From assembly GCA_009760855.2 (NCBI GenBank), contig WPIO01000025.1:2088501-2152500 (forward strand): a stretch of DNA of 64,000 nt, given 5' to 3'. Shown one piece after another: positions 1 through 10,136 of this stretch (its first letter is position 1; each line of letters starts with the position of its first letter). This DNA is from Cristatella mucedo. Lineage: Eukaryota > Bryozoa > Phylactolaemata > Cristatellidae. A program made the translations under genes and the position numbers. Below the pieces are notes generated by a model that was not told where the DNA came from, searched no databases, and saw only the letters and a list, made by a program, of their open reading frames with translations.

Positions 1-953
1 AAGAAGTGGCTACCAAGAATTCTCTTCTGTTTGACAATTTCAGCTTCCAAGATCTTTAAAGCGTACTCGTTTAGAACCATCGGTACCTTCGCGAGAAATG
101 AATTCCAAAGAAATTAAGGCTTGAGGCCTATCTTCAAGTCTTGGTGAGCGCAAAATATGAGGTATACCATGGTGATTATGTAAGATAAGTGTAAGACGAA
201 TACCGTGAAACCTTAAGCGCACATCGAGAATGGAAGCTTCATGAAGAGATGAAAAACAAGAGACTTGCTTAGAAAAATTTCAGAAAAATACGATCGATCC
301 ACATCTTAGTTTTTACCTTGACTTCATCTTGCTAGTTGTGCTGAGAGGCAGCAACATTTTCGAAAATGTTCCCATTTAAAATAAATGGAATAATGTGACT
401 ACAATAGGATTTGACCAGAAGATGGATGATCAAGCAAGTCAGAAAAGTTTATGTTTATGTCAAGTCGCCTACTCGTACAATTGCAATGCGCTTCTACACT
501 GGAGCACGGCCAGCCCGCTTTATGCTTCCATTGCAATATTACTCTTCGTTATTCCGTGATTAACCACGCTCAAGGTTCCACACTAAGTAGTCTCAATATT
601 CTAATAGAACAAGCTGCACTGTACACACGCAAAAGAAGAAGCAGCTATGAGAACCGCTCCTGCTCTCTCCTAGCGTCGCTTATAAAAAAGGCCCTCACCA
701 TAACTGGGAATAAATCTTAGACCTTAACACTTTAATCGAAGTATGTAACAAAAAATTGCTCTTTCGCTGCATTGGAAATATTAAACCATAATTCACGATT
801 GGGCGCTTCTCTAGACCTTCGGATCATGCCGGTTGATTGCGAACCGCAATGCAATCACCAAGTTTTACCGGAAAAAACACCGCACTGCACATTCACCACA
901 GAACAAAATGGCCCCACAACTCGAAGAAGTAACTGGGGGGGGGGCACACTTAC
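1..953. other. Intron 4 of the SLC22-like gene, part
   Basis: Downstream of exon 4 on the minus strand. I looked for the next transporter exon and saw none. The sequence is ordinary AT-rich intron without a recognisable element. Confidence 0.5.
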
Positions 954-1105
954 TAATGATAAAAGCGGAGCTATAAGCTCCTATGTTGCAGCAGCCGGAA
1001 ATCAGGCGGAACGTCATGTATGCGTAGGGATTTGGTGCAATGGAAGCTGCACAAGCCACGGCCAAGATGATAACGGCTACTGCAAGTGTTTTTTTTCTTC
1101 CGAAC
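954..1105 (-). CDS. SLC22-like exon 4 (MFS motif and helix 3)
   Basis: This 152-base exon is bounded by TTTCAG|GTTCGG and ATTA|GTAAGT. It completes the SDRFGRKK signature and encodes two hydrophobic stretches separated by [10 protein letters not shown]. The last codon is split after one base. The next exon is not visible between 1 and 953, so it lies outside the window. Confidence 0.87.
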
Positions 1106-3061
1106 CTGAAAATATAGGTACATTAGTTTATTAACGCAGCTCCTGCCAATTTTTGGTTACTGCATTTCTGGCTACCATTGATGCATCAATGAAGCCTCGC
1201 CAGGTGACTTAAGCACTAGCTTGAGCTGACCGCCAGACCTTGATATAATGTTTTTAGCGAAATCGCTTTTAACCACACGAGTTGATAGCAAGCCTTTTCT
1301 TTGGTTCAGACTGTGGCTATAGGCTTCTGGAGAAATGTTATTATTATTATTATTATTATCGAAAAGCTAATACAATGTTGAGAAAGTTTAAAGCGGGACT
1401 GTGAAAGGGGAGTTATGGGGAGTTAAATATTTTAGGAAGCATCAAATTTTTTAGTGAGACCTGAGTATTCTTACAGAATTTAATAATTGATATATTTCGA
1501 TTAGGTCGAGAAGCTCTCACAAAATTGAATTGATTAGCAATAAAAAGTTATTCGCATACTTGTGAGAGCACTATCCGGTGAAATGCGAGCTGAGACAAAT
1601 CATTTGAAAAGTCACTGGCACGTCAATCTTGATGGACGAAACGCCAGTGGCTCCATTAAAAGCTCGTTTGCTTTCCTACCTACGATCGGACATCCCGTAA
1701 GCTTTTGCAAGTTTCCAGAAAGTGTCAAAGGGCTGTCAATTTCAATTGTAAGTCATGCGTATCGCAGTTTTTAAAGACCTGTAGGGATCCACTGAAACTA
1801 AAATAGTGTTGCTATTATTTAAAGGTTTCCAAGAGGTAACGTCCAAAGTCAGTTCGGGATCACGACAGGCTTCACATTCTGGATTGATGTTCATGCATTT
1901 GTAGCCCGACTACGTTTTTGAGCTTGGCCGCTTTGAGCAGGCAATTGCAGTCTCTCGTTTATTTCGCCAGCACATGCATGTGGTCCTATCTCTGTGACTT
2001 AACTTCTGGCGTAGGGACGAGCGTTCGCATCGTACGAATGATTCCTTGGCCATCACGCTTGGACGACCATCTGGAGAGATGACAATCTGGAGTGATGGGT
2101 TTAGCGAGGCTGGTGTCCACCGACTGGATATGGCTAGCATGTCGAGCACCAGCTGCTGCCAGCGGACTCGGTGTTCTGCGCCTGGGCCCGAAGCTCTGCT
2201 ATCACTCGCCTCGCGGCATTGTGAGATAGACCTTTTTCAGCGGTAGCCACAAGTCTTGATGCTAGTCAAACGCAGACTGAAACTCCTGCAGGTTTTTAGT
2301 ACTTGCATACATCGTACATGGCGGTAAATTGACAACTCCACTAAGGCATACGTGGAAGGGCTCACTCTTGAGATACCTCGAAAGTGTTTGCTACCCTCAG
2401 AGTTAGCTTCCACATCAGCTAGCCAAATGCTGATGACAGATTAAAAGCACCATCATTTATTTTCTGGCTACAGATTACTTGATAAGACACCTATGCGGTT
2501 GATTTTCTCAATACCATTAATTTTACCGATCGATTGTGCTCAAACAAACATTTGTGAGTCATTTGAAGGAATCAAAACCTTAAATGTGTGCCCTTTATTC
2601 GGCGCAATTACTTGGTAAAGGAGCATCTGCTATTAAAATACGGATATCTAGCTTAAGACAGAATTTTCGCACTAGAAACTTCATATAGTGTTTGCTTAAC
2701 TGAGCTTGCTGATGCCGGATGAGAGTGTTGAAACCATCATACCCCTGAGATGTTTGCCGACTAAGGTTAGACTAGTTCGTAGCAACTTTTGCACCCTCAA
2801 AGATCACGAAAGCACTATGATATAATTTTGCTGTGTAAACTGGTTTTTTAATATTATTTGCATTCACTTCATTTTTTAGAAAGCATGCAACCTAAGTAAA
2901 AAGAAGACACATAAAGTCAGGTAACTATCTAACTCTGCTGCTATAACAATGCGGCAGATCTTCACAACATGCAAGATGCACGGGGTGCCAAAGAATTACT
3001 GGGTATTTGCATCATTATTTTTATATATATGTATATATATATATATTTATATATATGTATA

Positions 3062-3159
<98 letters not shown>

Positions 3160-5477
3160 TGTATGTGCAAGTGTGCATGTGTGTGCTTGCGCGTGTGCGT
3201 ATTCGCATGTGTGCCTAAACGTAAACGAGGTAGTTCAGCACACTGGCAAAAGCAGTATGCTATTATTTTGACGTGCGATTTGATTACCTGTCAGATAGGA
3301 TTCCAATCACAAAAGCTCCAATAAGTCTGCCAACAAATCCCATAGTCGTGATAGTAGCTGCAACCTGGCGTTTTTCGCACACCAGGTCAAACTGGATAGA
3401 ATAAACAACGGCTATTTGAATAATCTTTCGCTTGTCAAGTCATATATGCACACTGCTTTAGCATTTTTACGTTTTCTTGAGTTTTGAGTGTAAGCCTATA
3501 AATTCCTCACCTCGCCGGTCAATGTTCTCCCTACGTCAGACGTGTCGTAGACAAAACTGTCACAAGCATCAGCAGAGTCTTTGGAATCATCCATATAGAT
3601 AACGCACGGCTTAAATGCACCATATTCGTCCAGTGGAATTCTTTTTTGAACCGATGCGTTTCGCACTTCGTCTTGAGTTATGTACGAGTCATTTGCATCG
3701 ATCCTACACCTGGAGAATAATTAAGCACGGCCTTAGAAAATGTTGTCACTGCATGGACTTACGCTTAATTGCTTAAGCATCTACCGGCAGACTGGGGAAG
3801 ACTGACACAGCAAGCTATTAAACAGAGTGGCCAGGGCTCTTAAGAATGAGACTGTGCCATTAAAGTTACAAGTATACATAATAATAATTGGGCTTCAGAG
3901 AATAAAACTCAATATAGGCACTTTAGATATTCTGTACAAGAAGCATGATCGTATGGTGGCGTTGGACGCTTGTGGAAGTTTTGGTAGGAATTTGTCGAAT
4001 TGGAGCACCTTCACAAGTTCAAAACTCACAGTTACTGCTAACTTCGATTTAATATGCACGAACTTTGTTCTCACAATGAGAGAAGTATTTGGGAGCTTCG
4101 GGAATGGCTTTTAGTTTATCGCTTTGCATCTACGGTAATTGCTTTGAGTTAATCAATGTGTAACTCTGGTCACCGCTTTGCTGGGCAGCATTGTACGACT
4201 TCGAAACCACCGAATCCTTAACCATAACCCATCACTAAAATTTGTTAAACTGGTGGACAGTAGTGTCTTTTTTAAGAAACAACTAGCGGCTCTTGCTCTG
4301 AGCCCGTGAAAGAAGGCTGGGTTGGTTAGCTCTGAAGACCCTCTGAGTGCAAGTTTGAAAGACTGCAGATCTTGTAACAGCTGGATGATATCTGGATATA
4401 CGATAAGCACGAGACCGGCATGCGACTAGTATCTCGATATTTGTCTTCGGTCTATCTCAGTTTCGTCGAGCAGACCATAAACATTGTATGGGTCCTCGTG
4501 CTACTTATCGAAGCAGTGGGAAAATGTACACGAAATTATCATTCTAGAGTCGGACCTTTGTCGGAGGCAGTGCAGTGCGTGTAGCTGAAAAGTAATGGAC
4601 TTTTTGTGACGCATACGTAGCCCAATATGTAAGGAATGCGTAGCCCAATATCTTAACGTTTAACTATGGGCGAACATTTGGAGCCGTTGCAAAGCGCAGG
4701 CTAGCGTTTAGTGCATGGCTATCGTCATTTTCGCTCCGTCAGCGGCATTGCTGATGTCAACGTGACGCGAAGATTGAAAGGCTATCGGCGTGCTATCACG
4801 CTACGTGCAAGTCAGTTTAGTGGTACGCGAAGAACGAACGGCGCTGGGCGAAAACTTTCCCGAACTTCTCTTGCTTCGGGTGACAAGAGCTACCTCAGGT
4901 CTCGAGCAGGCAGGCGGCAGTGCTCTCTGCAGCGTGAGGAAGTACGGGCGGAGGTTATAAGCCAGCGCTAGACAAGGGGCTGGGGGTAAATGTATGCTTC
5001 GAGTGCTGTCACACTTGAGCGTAGCCGCTCGAGAGACGGCGCTAAAGAAGGCTCGAGCAGAGAGATGCATGCTTCGAAGCGGCTGACTTGTATGGCGTGC
5101 AGCAAAGCAGGAGGATCGTAATAGCTGCCGAAATCGATGAGGTAGTTAGACCGAACGCTCTTTTCATAAAGTTCACTGTCGTTGGAACCGAGCGACCCTT
5201 GCGCCACCGGTATTCTTGAGTAATTAGTAAAATTCAACTTTACGCGCAGTTAGTTACTTTTGGTCACGGATTGCTTTTACGGAATGCTGCAGTCCGCTGC
5301 TCTGAACTGGTGCCAGATCTCGCTGGCTAATTACCCTTACCTGTGCGGCGGCTCGGCCAGGATGTACAACACCGAAAAGAGGAATGCGCCGCTCATGCAG
5401 AACTGTATCGAAAGAAGAGCAAATGTCCTCTTCTGGTAGCTGCCGAGCTCGCCGATGCGAGTAAGAACGGAATCCAT
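954..5477 (-). CDS. SLC22-type organic ion transporter, first four coding exons (3' part outside window)
   Basis: Coding exons, minus strand: 5477-5341, 3709-3511, 3391-3288, 1105-954. All junctions are GT-AG and the phases agree, giving 197 residues before the gene leaves the left edge. The start ATG directly follows an in-frame TGA. The N-terminus carries the family pattern [12 protein letters not shown], then a first membrane segment (about residues 18-40). A large extracellular loop (41-112) has Cys47, Cys81 and Cys95, sequons at Asn52 and Asn63, and the family's YDTS...T.EFDLVC ending. Next come membrane segment 2, the MFS signature [10 protein letters not shown] (about 144-153), and further hydrophobic segments. 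SLC22 proteins move organic cations, anions or carnitine across the plasma membrane; the substrate cannot be told here. Most members have Trp where this protein has Phe in SFVYD and EFDLVC. SV2-like or other MFS subfamilies are less likely. Confidence 0.85.
1106..3287. other. Intron 3 of the SLC22-like gene
   Basis: A 2.2 kb intron. It holds a short TTA repeat near 1336-1360 and the TA/GT microsatellite at 3021-3216. No other exon or element was recognised. Confidence 0.6.
3021..3216. repeat. (TA)n microsatellite followed by GT-rich tail
   Basis: Almost pure TA from about 3021 to 3156 with a few TTTA and TGTA interruptions, then TG-rich sequence to about 3216. Confidence 0.95.
3288..3391 (-). 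CDS. SLC22-like exon 3 (EFDLVC motif and helix 2)
   Basis: This 104-base exon is bounded by ATCCAG|TTTGAC and GACAG|GTAATC. It opens with FDLVCEKRQ, typical of the SLC22 loop-to-helix boundary, and ends with SD plus a split Arg codon that continues into the FGRK motif. The intron before it is only 119 bases. Confidence 0.87.
3511..3709 (-). CDS. SLC22-like exon 2 (extracellular loop)
   Basis: This 199-base exon is bounded by CCAG|GTGTAG and GGCGAG|GTGAGG. It encodes most of the large loop, with three cysteines, two N-glycosylation sequons (NDS, NAS) and the conserved FVYDTS...T.E block before membrane helix 2. Confidence 0.85.
3710..5340. other. Intron 1 of the SLC22-like gene
   Basis: A 1.6 kb intron between the first two transporter exons. 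I see no second gene or clear repeat in it. Confidence 0.55.
5341..5477 (-). CDS. SLC22-like exon 1 (residues 1-45 plus two bases)
   Basis: The start ATG is at 5477-5475, right after an in-frame TGA. The exon encodes the cytoplasmic N-terminus and first membrane helix, ending with AEPPH and a split Arg codon. The donor is CAG|GTAAGG. The leftover AG joins the first G of the next exon to make Arg46. Confidence 0.82.
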
Positions 5478-5514
5478 TCACCAGTGCATTCCCCATCAGC
5501 TACCAGTTACCGAA

Positions 5515-5579
5515 GGCTCCGCCCCCCCCCCCGCCGCCACTTATTGATAGCTGCTGCGAGGCTCTTGACAAGCCATTGG
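5515..5579 (-). promoter_or_regulatory. CCAAT box and GC box upstream of the SLC22-like start
   Basis: Read on the minus strand, a CCAAT pentamer lies at 5579-5575, about 100 bases before the start codon, and a GGGGCGG-type GC box lies in the C-run at 5515-5533. Spacing suits a proximal promoter, but this is motif matching only. Confidence 0.3.
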
Positions 5580-5957
5580 TCGGGGTTCTAGCTGGAGCTC
5601 GTACTGTCTGTCTTTTGGTGGTAAATTGGGCCGAACAGCCGATCTTGATATCGGCTAACATAGGCAAGGACTGAAGAAAACCCTACAGCTTGGTTCTTAA
5701 AGAATGAGAGACTTTAACAGCACTCTTGTCGAACGCACAAGGTGCACTCAAGCAAAGACGGACTACTAGGTAGAGGAGACTTGATGGCAGTCAGGTCAAT
5801 TGATACCAATAATTGAGGAAGCTGCCGACTTTATCAAAGACTTGTTTCACATAGAAACCCCTCGTCAAAGTGAAAGAACGTGCGCTGGTCTCCCCATTCT
5901 TGGTCTCTAAATGATTTGAGGGTGGCTTGATGCATTGATTCAAAAGATTGCGTCGTA

Positions 5958-6070
5958 TGATTTTTTATTTATAATTCATTTTTATAGCGCCCCAAGAGAA
6001 CTTAATCTCTATTCAGGCGCTTCACATATGGCTCGGGGCTCGAGCCCACGACCTCAGCCAGGCCTTGGTC
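5958..6070 (-). mobile_element. SINE-A copy, 3' part, abutting SINE-B
   Basis: On the minus strand it has the box-B-like GGGCTCGAGCCC segment, CATATGTGAAGCGCC, the AGAGA...TCTCT stem-loop, GGGGCGCT and an AT-rich tail. It matches the fuller copy at 51741-51885 over its 3' two thirds. A SINE-B copy starts at its upstream end, so the two SINEs are joined head to head. Confidence 0.75.
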
Positions 6071-6232
6071 GGTGAGCCGTGATGGCACACTAGGTAAGGC
6101 GGTTGCTTTCACGACCTCGGTCCGAGGTCGTGGGTTCGATTCCTGCGGAGGGCGATCCTTTATCGCCACTGCAAGCGGTGGTGATAGCCGTAAAGGCTCT
6201 TCTGTCACTATACAAAAAGAGGCTGTTTAATC
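6071..6232 (+). mobile_element. SINE-B, tRNA-derived, copy 1
   Basis: The head has a box A-like TGGCACACTAGG and a perfect box B-like GGTTCGATTCC. A body follows with two small inverted repeats (CCACT...CGGTGG and GCCGTAAAGGC), then AAAAAGAGGCTGTT. The same order recurs at 45914-46083, which shows it is a dispersed family. It should be transcribed by RNA polymerase III. Confidence 0.75.
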
Positions 6233-6239
6233 AGCTAGG

Positions 6240-7746
6240 ATTTTTTTTGGTCGGAGCGAGCACCTTAACCGCGGGACTATTTGTAGCCTCACTGGAAACT
6301 ATTTCAAATGGGAAGAATTAAGTAAGATGATGAAGGAACTCAATTTGGAATGGTGAAACCTTGAAGTTGGTACGCCGCTTGATGAGGAGCCAGTGTCAGA
6401 TAGTGAAAATTGGTTTATTTTGGCACCCGCGACGTTAACAATAGACAAGCCTAGCTATTGAGCTTCGCACCAGCTGTAAGCGGCTTCTAAATAGGCAAAA
6501 AGGCCTTAGAGTACTGAGTTATCGAATGTAGAATGAATTTTAGAAATGCAAGGACATGCTTGGCTGCGGTGTGCCTATTTGAGCTGGCCCTGTTATGTAG
6601 CCAAAACTTTGGAGCAGGATACTTCACGTACCTGCAGAAGCTGCAGGATAAATGAAAGTAGTACTACCAATAGAAATACCAGTTACGATTACCATTTAAA
6701 ATTCCCGTGAATGTTTCACTAAACTAATGAGGATCCACTCATGTTATGTTAAGCAATTATTTCTCTACGCTTAACTTATATATATATATATATATATATA
6801 TATAGGCATTTAGTTTTGTTATATTTTCTTATTTCTGTTGCACATTACAATGTGTCTCTGAGTCACAAAATCTTTTGAAAAAAGGTTGGTTAACTTGTTA
6901 TTTCCTTCCTCAAGTGAGCCTAAATGCGCTTTATTATCCCTCTCTTCCGCATGCATGGCCAGATGCCACTGGTTCTTAGCTTTGCATGTATTGTCCTCAA
7001 CCGTCTAGCTAGACAGTCAGTTTGTATGCATCGCAGGTAATGCGCGTTCCCGCTAAATTGGTCAGATTAGGACAGAGCGCGTGCTTATTGGCGGCTAATT
7101 AGTTATAACAATGTTGTACTAAATATTTCATGATATGCGGTTTATATCTTATGAAACTGCAATCATTGTAACGGCCAATGAAAATGTACTGCGGGTTCGG
7201 GACTCCGGGGTTGTGTGCAATGGCTAGTGCGATACACGAATCTTTCTCTAGTTCTGGAAAATACCGCTCTGCTAACAAAGTAAAATACATTAGTATTAAG
7301 GAAAAGGCACTAGGCACAATCGTTTGACGCCCGTTCCGTCACCATTATCTGCCTCTGCCGGTACACTTGCTTGCACCGGTACAGGAACTATTACTCGTGA
7401 GCTGCGATTTTAGGTGCCAGCTCCAACAGTATTAGGCATTCGTCCGCTAGGACTAGCAGGCGTGACGCATGCATTGTTTTGGTGAACGACTGCAGTTAAT
7501 GAGCCATAAACAGCACGTTCGTAATACAGGCACTAACATTGCAGAAAAAATATGCCTTTACCTGAAGCTTACTGAGGCCAATGCTTGAAATATAGACAAC
7601 TTGGAAATGAAAGCTCTCTCTAATAATGCTGCAAGCCGTACACTAGGGAACAATTAAGGGGTAATCGGCGGATACTGAATTTGAAGTGCTCAATACTTCA
7701 GCCATAGCATTGAATAAGCCTTTAATACAATATCTATTCGGTAGTC
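6240..7746. other. Intergenic, little recognisable
   Basis: Contains a short (TA)n run at 6777-6805. I see no convincing exon or mobile element in the rest. Confidence 0.5.
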
Positions 7747-8166
7747 TGTAAGGGAACGTAACTCTGCAGCCGGCGAGTACTGGGCGGAGACCCTACGAGG
7801 GCTCAAACTGCTTAAGCAGTCGCATGCTCGTGAGTGGTGGAGGGCGAACGATTACTCGGCAGCTGACTCGGCAGTCCTGCCCAAATCCATGCATTGTCGG
7901 TATCTGTGGGGACATCCATCTACCAAAAACTGCCGCCAGCTGTCGAGCAGGTTTGAAATGAACAATGGCTTGACAGTGCAAAAACAGTGCATGCATGGAA
8001 TATAAGGGCTGCAGAAGGAGTACGAGAAGGGAGGGCGAAGTCCCTCGACGCCGGCAGCCGTCTTGAGGGTGTAGACTGGACTTGGCCGGCCTGGTTTGGA
8101 GAATAAAGTGTTTGGTGTTGGAGCCATCAGGCTTGTTGCTCTGTCGCGCTACCCAGCCCAACGACA
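7747..8166 (+). mobile_element. Possible solo LTR
   Basis: Starts TGTAAGG and ends CGACA. It has a TATAAGG box near 8000 and an AATAAAG poly(A) signal near 8103 in the expected order, and it is more GC-rich than the flanks. I could not find a matching target-site duplication, so this rests on overall LTR-like layout only. Confidence 0.3.
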
Positions 8167-8169
8167 GGT

Positions 8170-8985
8170 CGTGCGGAGGGCTGTCTCACAGTCGATGGCT
8201 GAGAAACTGATGAAACTTCAGAGCCTCAACTTTTGGTACTGCAGCGCCTACACTTACCCTGCAGGCAGCTAGGGAGTGGCAGCAAGCGATTGCCAAGCTA
8301 TCTGCATCTGTGTATTGCTGGGTTGCAATACAATCACTGCGGCTTTGTAATCCTTATCTCTGGAGTACAGGCAAAGGTGAAGGGAGTACCAGGCCTCTAG
8401 CACGCCTCTTCAAGCGAAACTGATTAGCTCCCCGGCGCGCTCGCCAGCGTAAGCTATCAATCGACTCGGTCAAGTAGCAATCTGTGCTGGACTTGATAAG
8501 ATAGACGAGGTAACGTTGCCGTTTTTAACCTTTTCTTTTGACTCCGTTCCTTTACGCGTCTCGTGAGGATCCAGCTGAAGTCTTATTGAATTAGCAGAAG
8601 TTCGAAGCGGCCATCACCGGTCCTGGTGGCATCTGTCTGCCTCAAGGCTGCGAAGCAAGGCAATAATTGTGGGAAAGCTTGATGTACACGCATGCACCGT
8701 CTCCATGCAAACACAGCAAAGCAACAGTGATTCCGGCTGAAAATAATTCAAGTACTAGAAGTGAGACTACCGTGGACTCGATTCCCTCCTACGGTTCAGT
8801 AGTGCTGGGTCGCCTGTGCTCGTCCAAGAGCAACATGTTTACTCTACGGTATTAATCTGACCTCTGTTAGGGATGGCAGAATTTGTGGTACCCTAATTAC
8901 GTTATTAAAGGACTGCAGTCAGCAGAATCAAGATCTGCTACCAGCATTGCTGGTACGATACTTGGATAGTGTTCCAAAAAGCCCA
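8170..8985. other. Intergenic, no feature recognised
   Basis: Mixed-composition sequence with short frames only. None shows splice sites with a plausible protein. Confidence 0.5.
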
Positions 8986-8989
8986 GTTG

Positions 8990-9262
8990 ATTCATCGTAA
9001 GTTATGGATTATTTTATTTCTGTTGCTGCACGGCTACCACGACATCCGATCACAGTTACTGTGCATGCTGCCACTAACCACATTTGCATGCTGACCTTGT
9101 GTATGTCACCCCTAACCATATTATTCATTTTGTTTGTTTTTCAAGCATGATTTTACTTACCATTCAATTGCATTTCCCTTTGCAGCAAATGTACAGCGCC
9201 TAGAGAGAGATTAAGTTCTCTGAGGGCGCTTTATCAAGTGCATTATTATTATTATTATTACA
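8990..9262 (+). mobile_element. L2-like LINE family B, 3' end fragment
   Basis: Carries the family-B 3' untranslated region (CATGCTGCCACTAACCA, GCATGCTGACC...GTGTATGTCACC). Then come the stem-loop GCGCCTAGAG...TTAAGTTCTCT...GGGCGCT and an ATT repeat. The same order recurs at 50925-51230 and 28500-28740. Confidence 0.75.
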
Positions 9263-9566
9263 GTTAGCCATGATTATTCTGTGTATGGTGGTTTTGAGCA
9301 GGCGTCACGAAAACGCACCCAGAGCGATGTCGTTGGTGAATTTTTTATGCTCAGAGAAAATAAAGAGACAAGCTGGAAGCACATGTACTTCTGTGCAGTT
9401 ATGATCGATATACTAAAAGCAACCACTGAATGGGTGTGAGGTCTTACAGGTAGGACTCCTTGTTAGACTATGCCATGCATCTGAAAGTGGTGGCTATCTT
9501 TGTGTGCAAGAGATAATAAATTGAGGACTTTTTAATTAAACCGCTAAATCGGTCGATCGTCTTAAG
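9263..9566. other. Intergenic spacer
   Basis: Unique-looking sequence between the LINE fragment and the SPIN-like element. No gene seen. Confidence 0.5.
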
Positions 9567-9757
9567 CAGTGGTTCTCAACCTGCTGGTCTCGACCCTTTT
9601 GGGGGTCGAAAGACCCTTTCACATGGGTCACCTAAGAAAGACTATCAGAAAATACGAATTCTCACATTTTGCACACAATAATTTTATGGTTGGGGGTCGC
9701 CACAACATGAGGTACTGTATTAAAGGGTCGAGGCTCTAGGAAGGTCGAGAACCACAG
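9567..9757 (+). mobile_element. SPIN-like hAT non-autonomous element
   Basis: A 191-bp element with terminal inverted repeats CAGTGGTTCTCAAC and GAGAACCACAG. It is flanked by 8-bp direct repeats GTCTTAAG and GTCTCAAG (7 of 8 identical), the duplication size made by hAT transposases. The inner ends contain GGGGGTCGAAAGACCC, TTTATGGTTGGGGGTCG and CCACAACATGAGG, hallmarks of the SPIN (Space Invaders) family as I know it. It encodes no protein and would be moved by a transposase supplied elsewhere. Confidence 0.88.
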
Positions 9758-10007
9758 GTCTCAAGGAAGTCTCGATTGGGAGCGATGTCCGGCCCGCTCG
9801 TCATGACTGGCCACCAGTTTATTCAGGCGAGGAAAATCTAACCAATCTCATTTACTTTATTATTCTGAAATATAGAAGGCTGTGTGTTCTAGCATCACGA
9901 AGCGCCTTTCACAGTATACGCACACACGCGTACTACTGTTTGCTGAAATTTCTTCTGCGTGGGCAACAGCTCAAATAAACTTGAAAACTCTTTATGAGTT
10001 GCTACTG
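9758..10007. other. Spacer between SPIN-like element and LINE end
   Basis: No feature recognised. Confidence 0.5.
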
Positions 10008-10136
10008 TTGGCTACCGAATGCGTACCGAAAACCGCTTAGGCTGTGAGTGCGCTATACAAAACTCTCCTGCGTAACACCCACATGGTCTTTATGACTTTG
10101 TGGAGTTACAGACGGAGATACATTATATTACATTAC
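10008..10136 (+). mobile_element. L2-like LINE family A, 3' end fragment
   Basis: Carries the family-A terminal block: GGCTACCGAATGCGTACC, GTGAGTGCGCTATAC, CCCACATGGTCTTTATGAC and GGAGATACATT. It ends in an ATTAC repeat. The same block occurs inverted at 34735, 50046 and 61930 and direct at 50683. Confidence 0.85.

Noticed and set aside
772-1134. Plus-strand 120-residue frame
   Set aside because: Antisense to transporter exon 4, which has matching splice sites and the MFS motif.
1894-2246. Possible further SLC22 exon in intron 3
   Set aside because: No hydrophobic helix or transporter motif, and exon 3 and exon 4 already join in phase.
4153-4410. 85-residue minus-strand frame inside transporter intron 1
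   Set aside because: No membrane segment and no splice sites in the needed phase; exons 1 and 2 join directly.
5343-5591. Plus-strand 82-residue frame
   Set aside because: Antisense to transporter exon 1.
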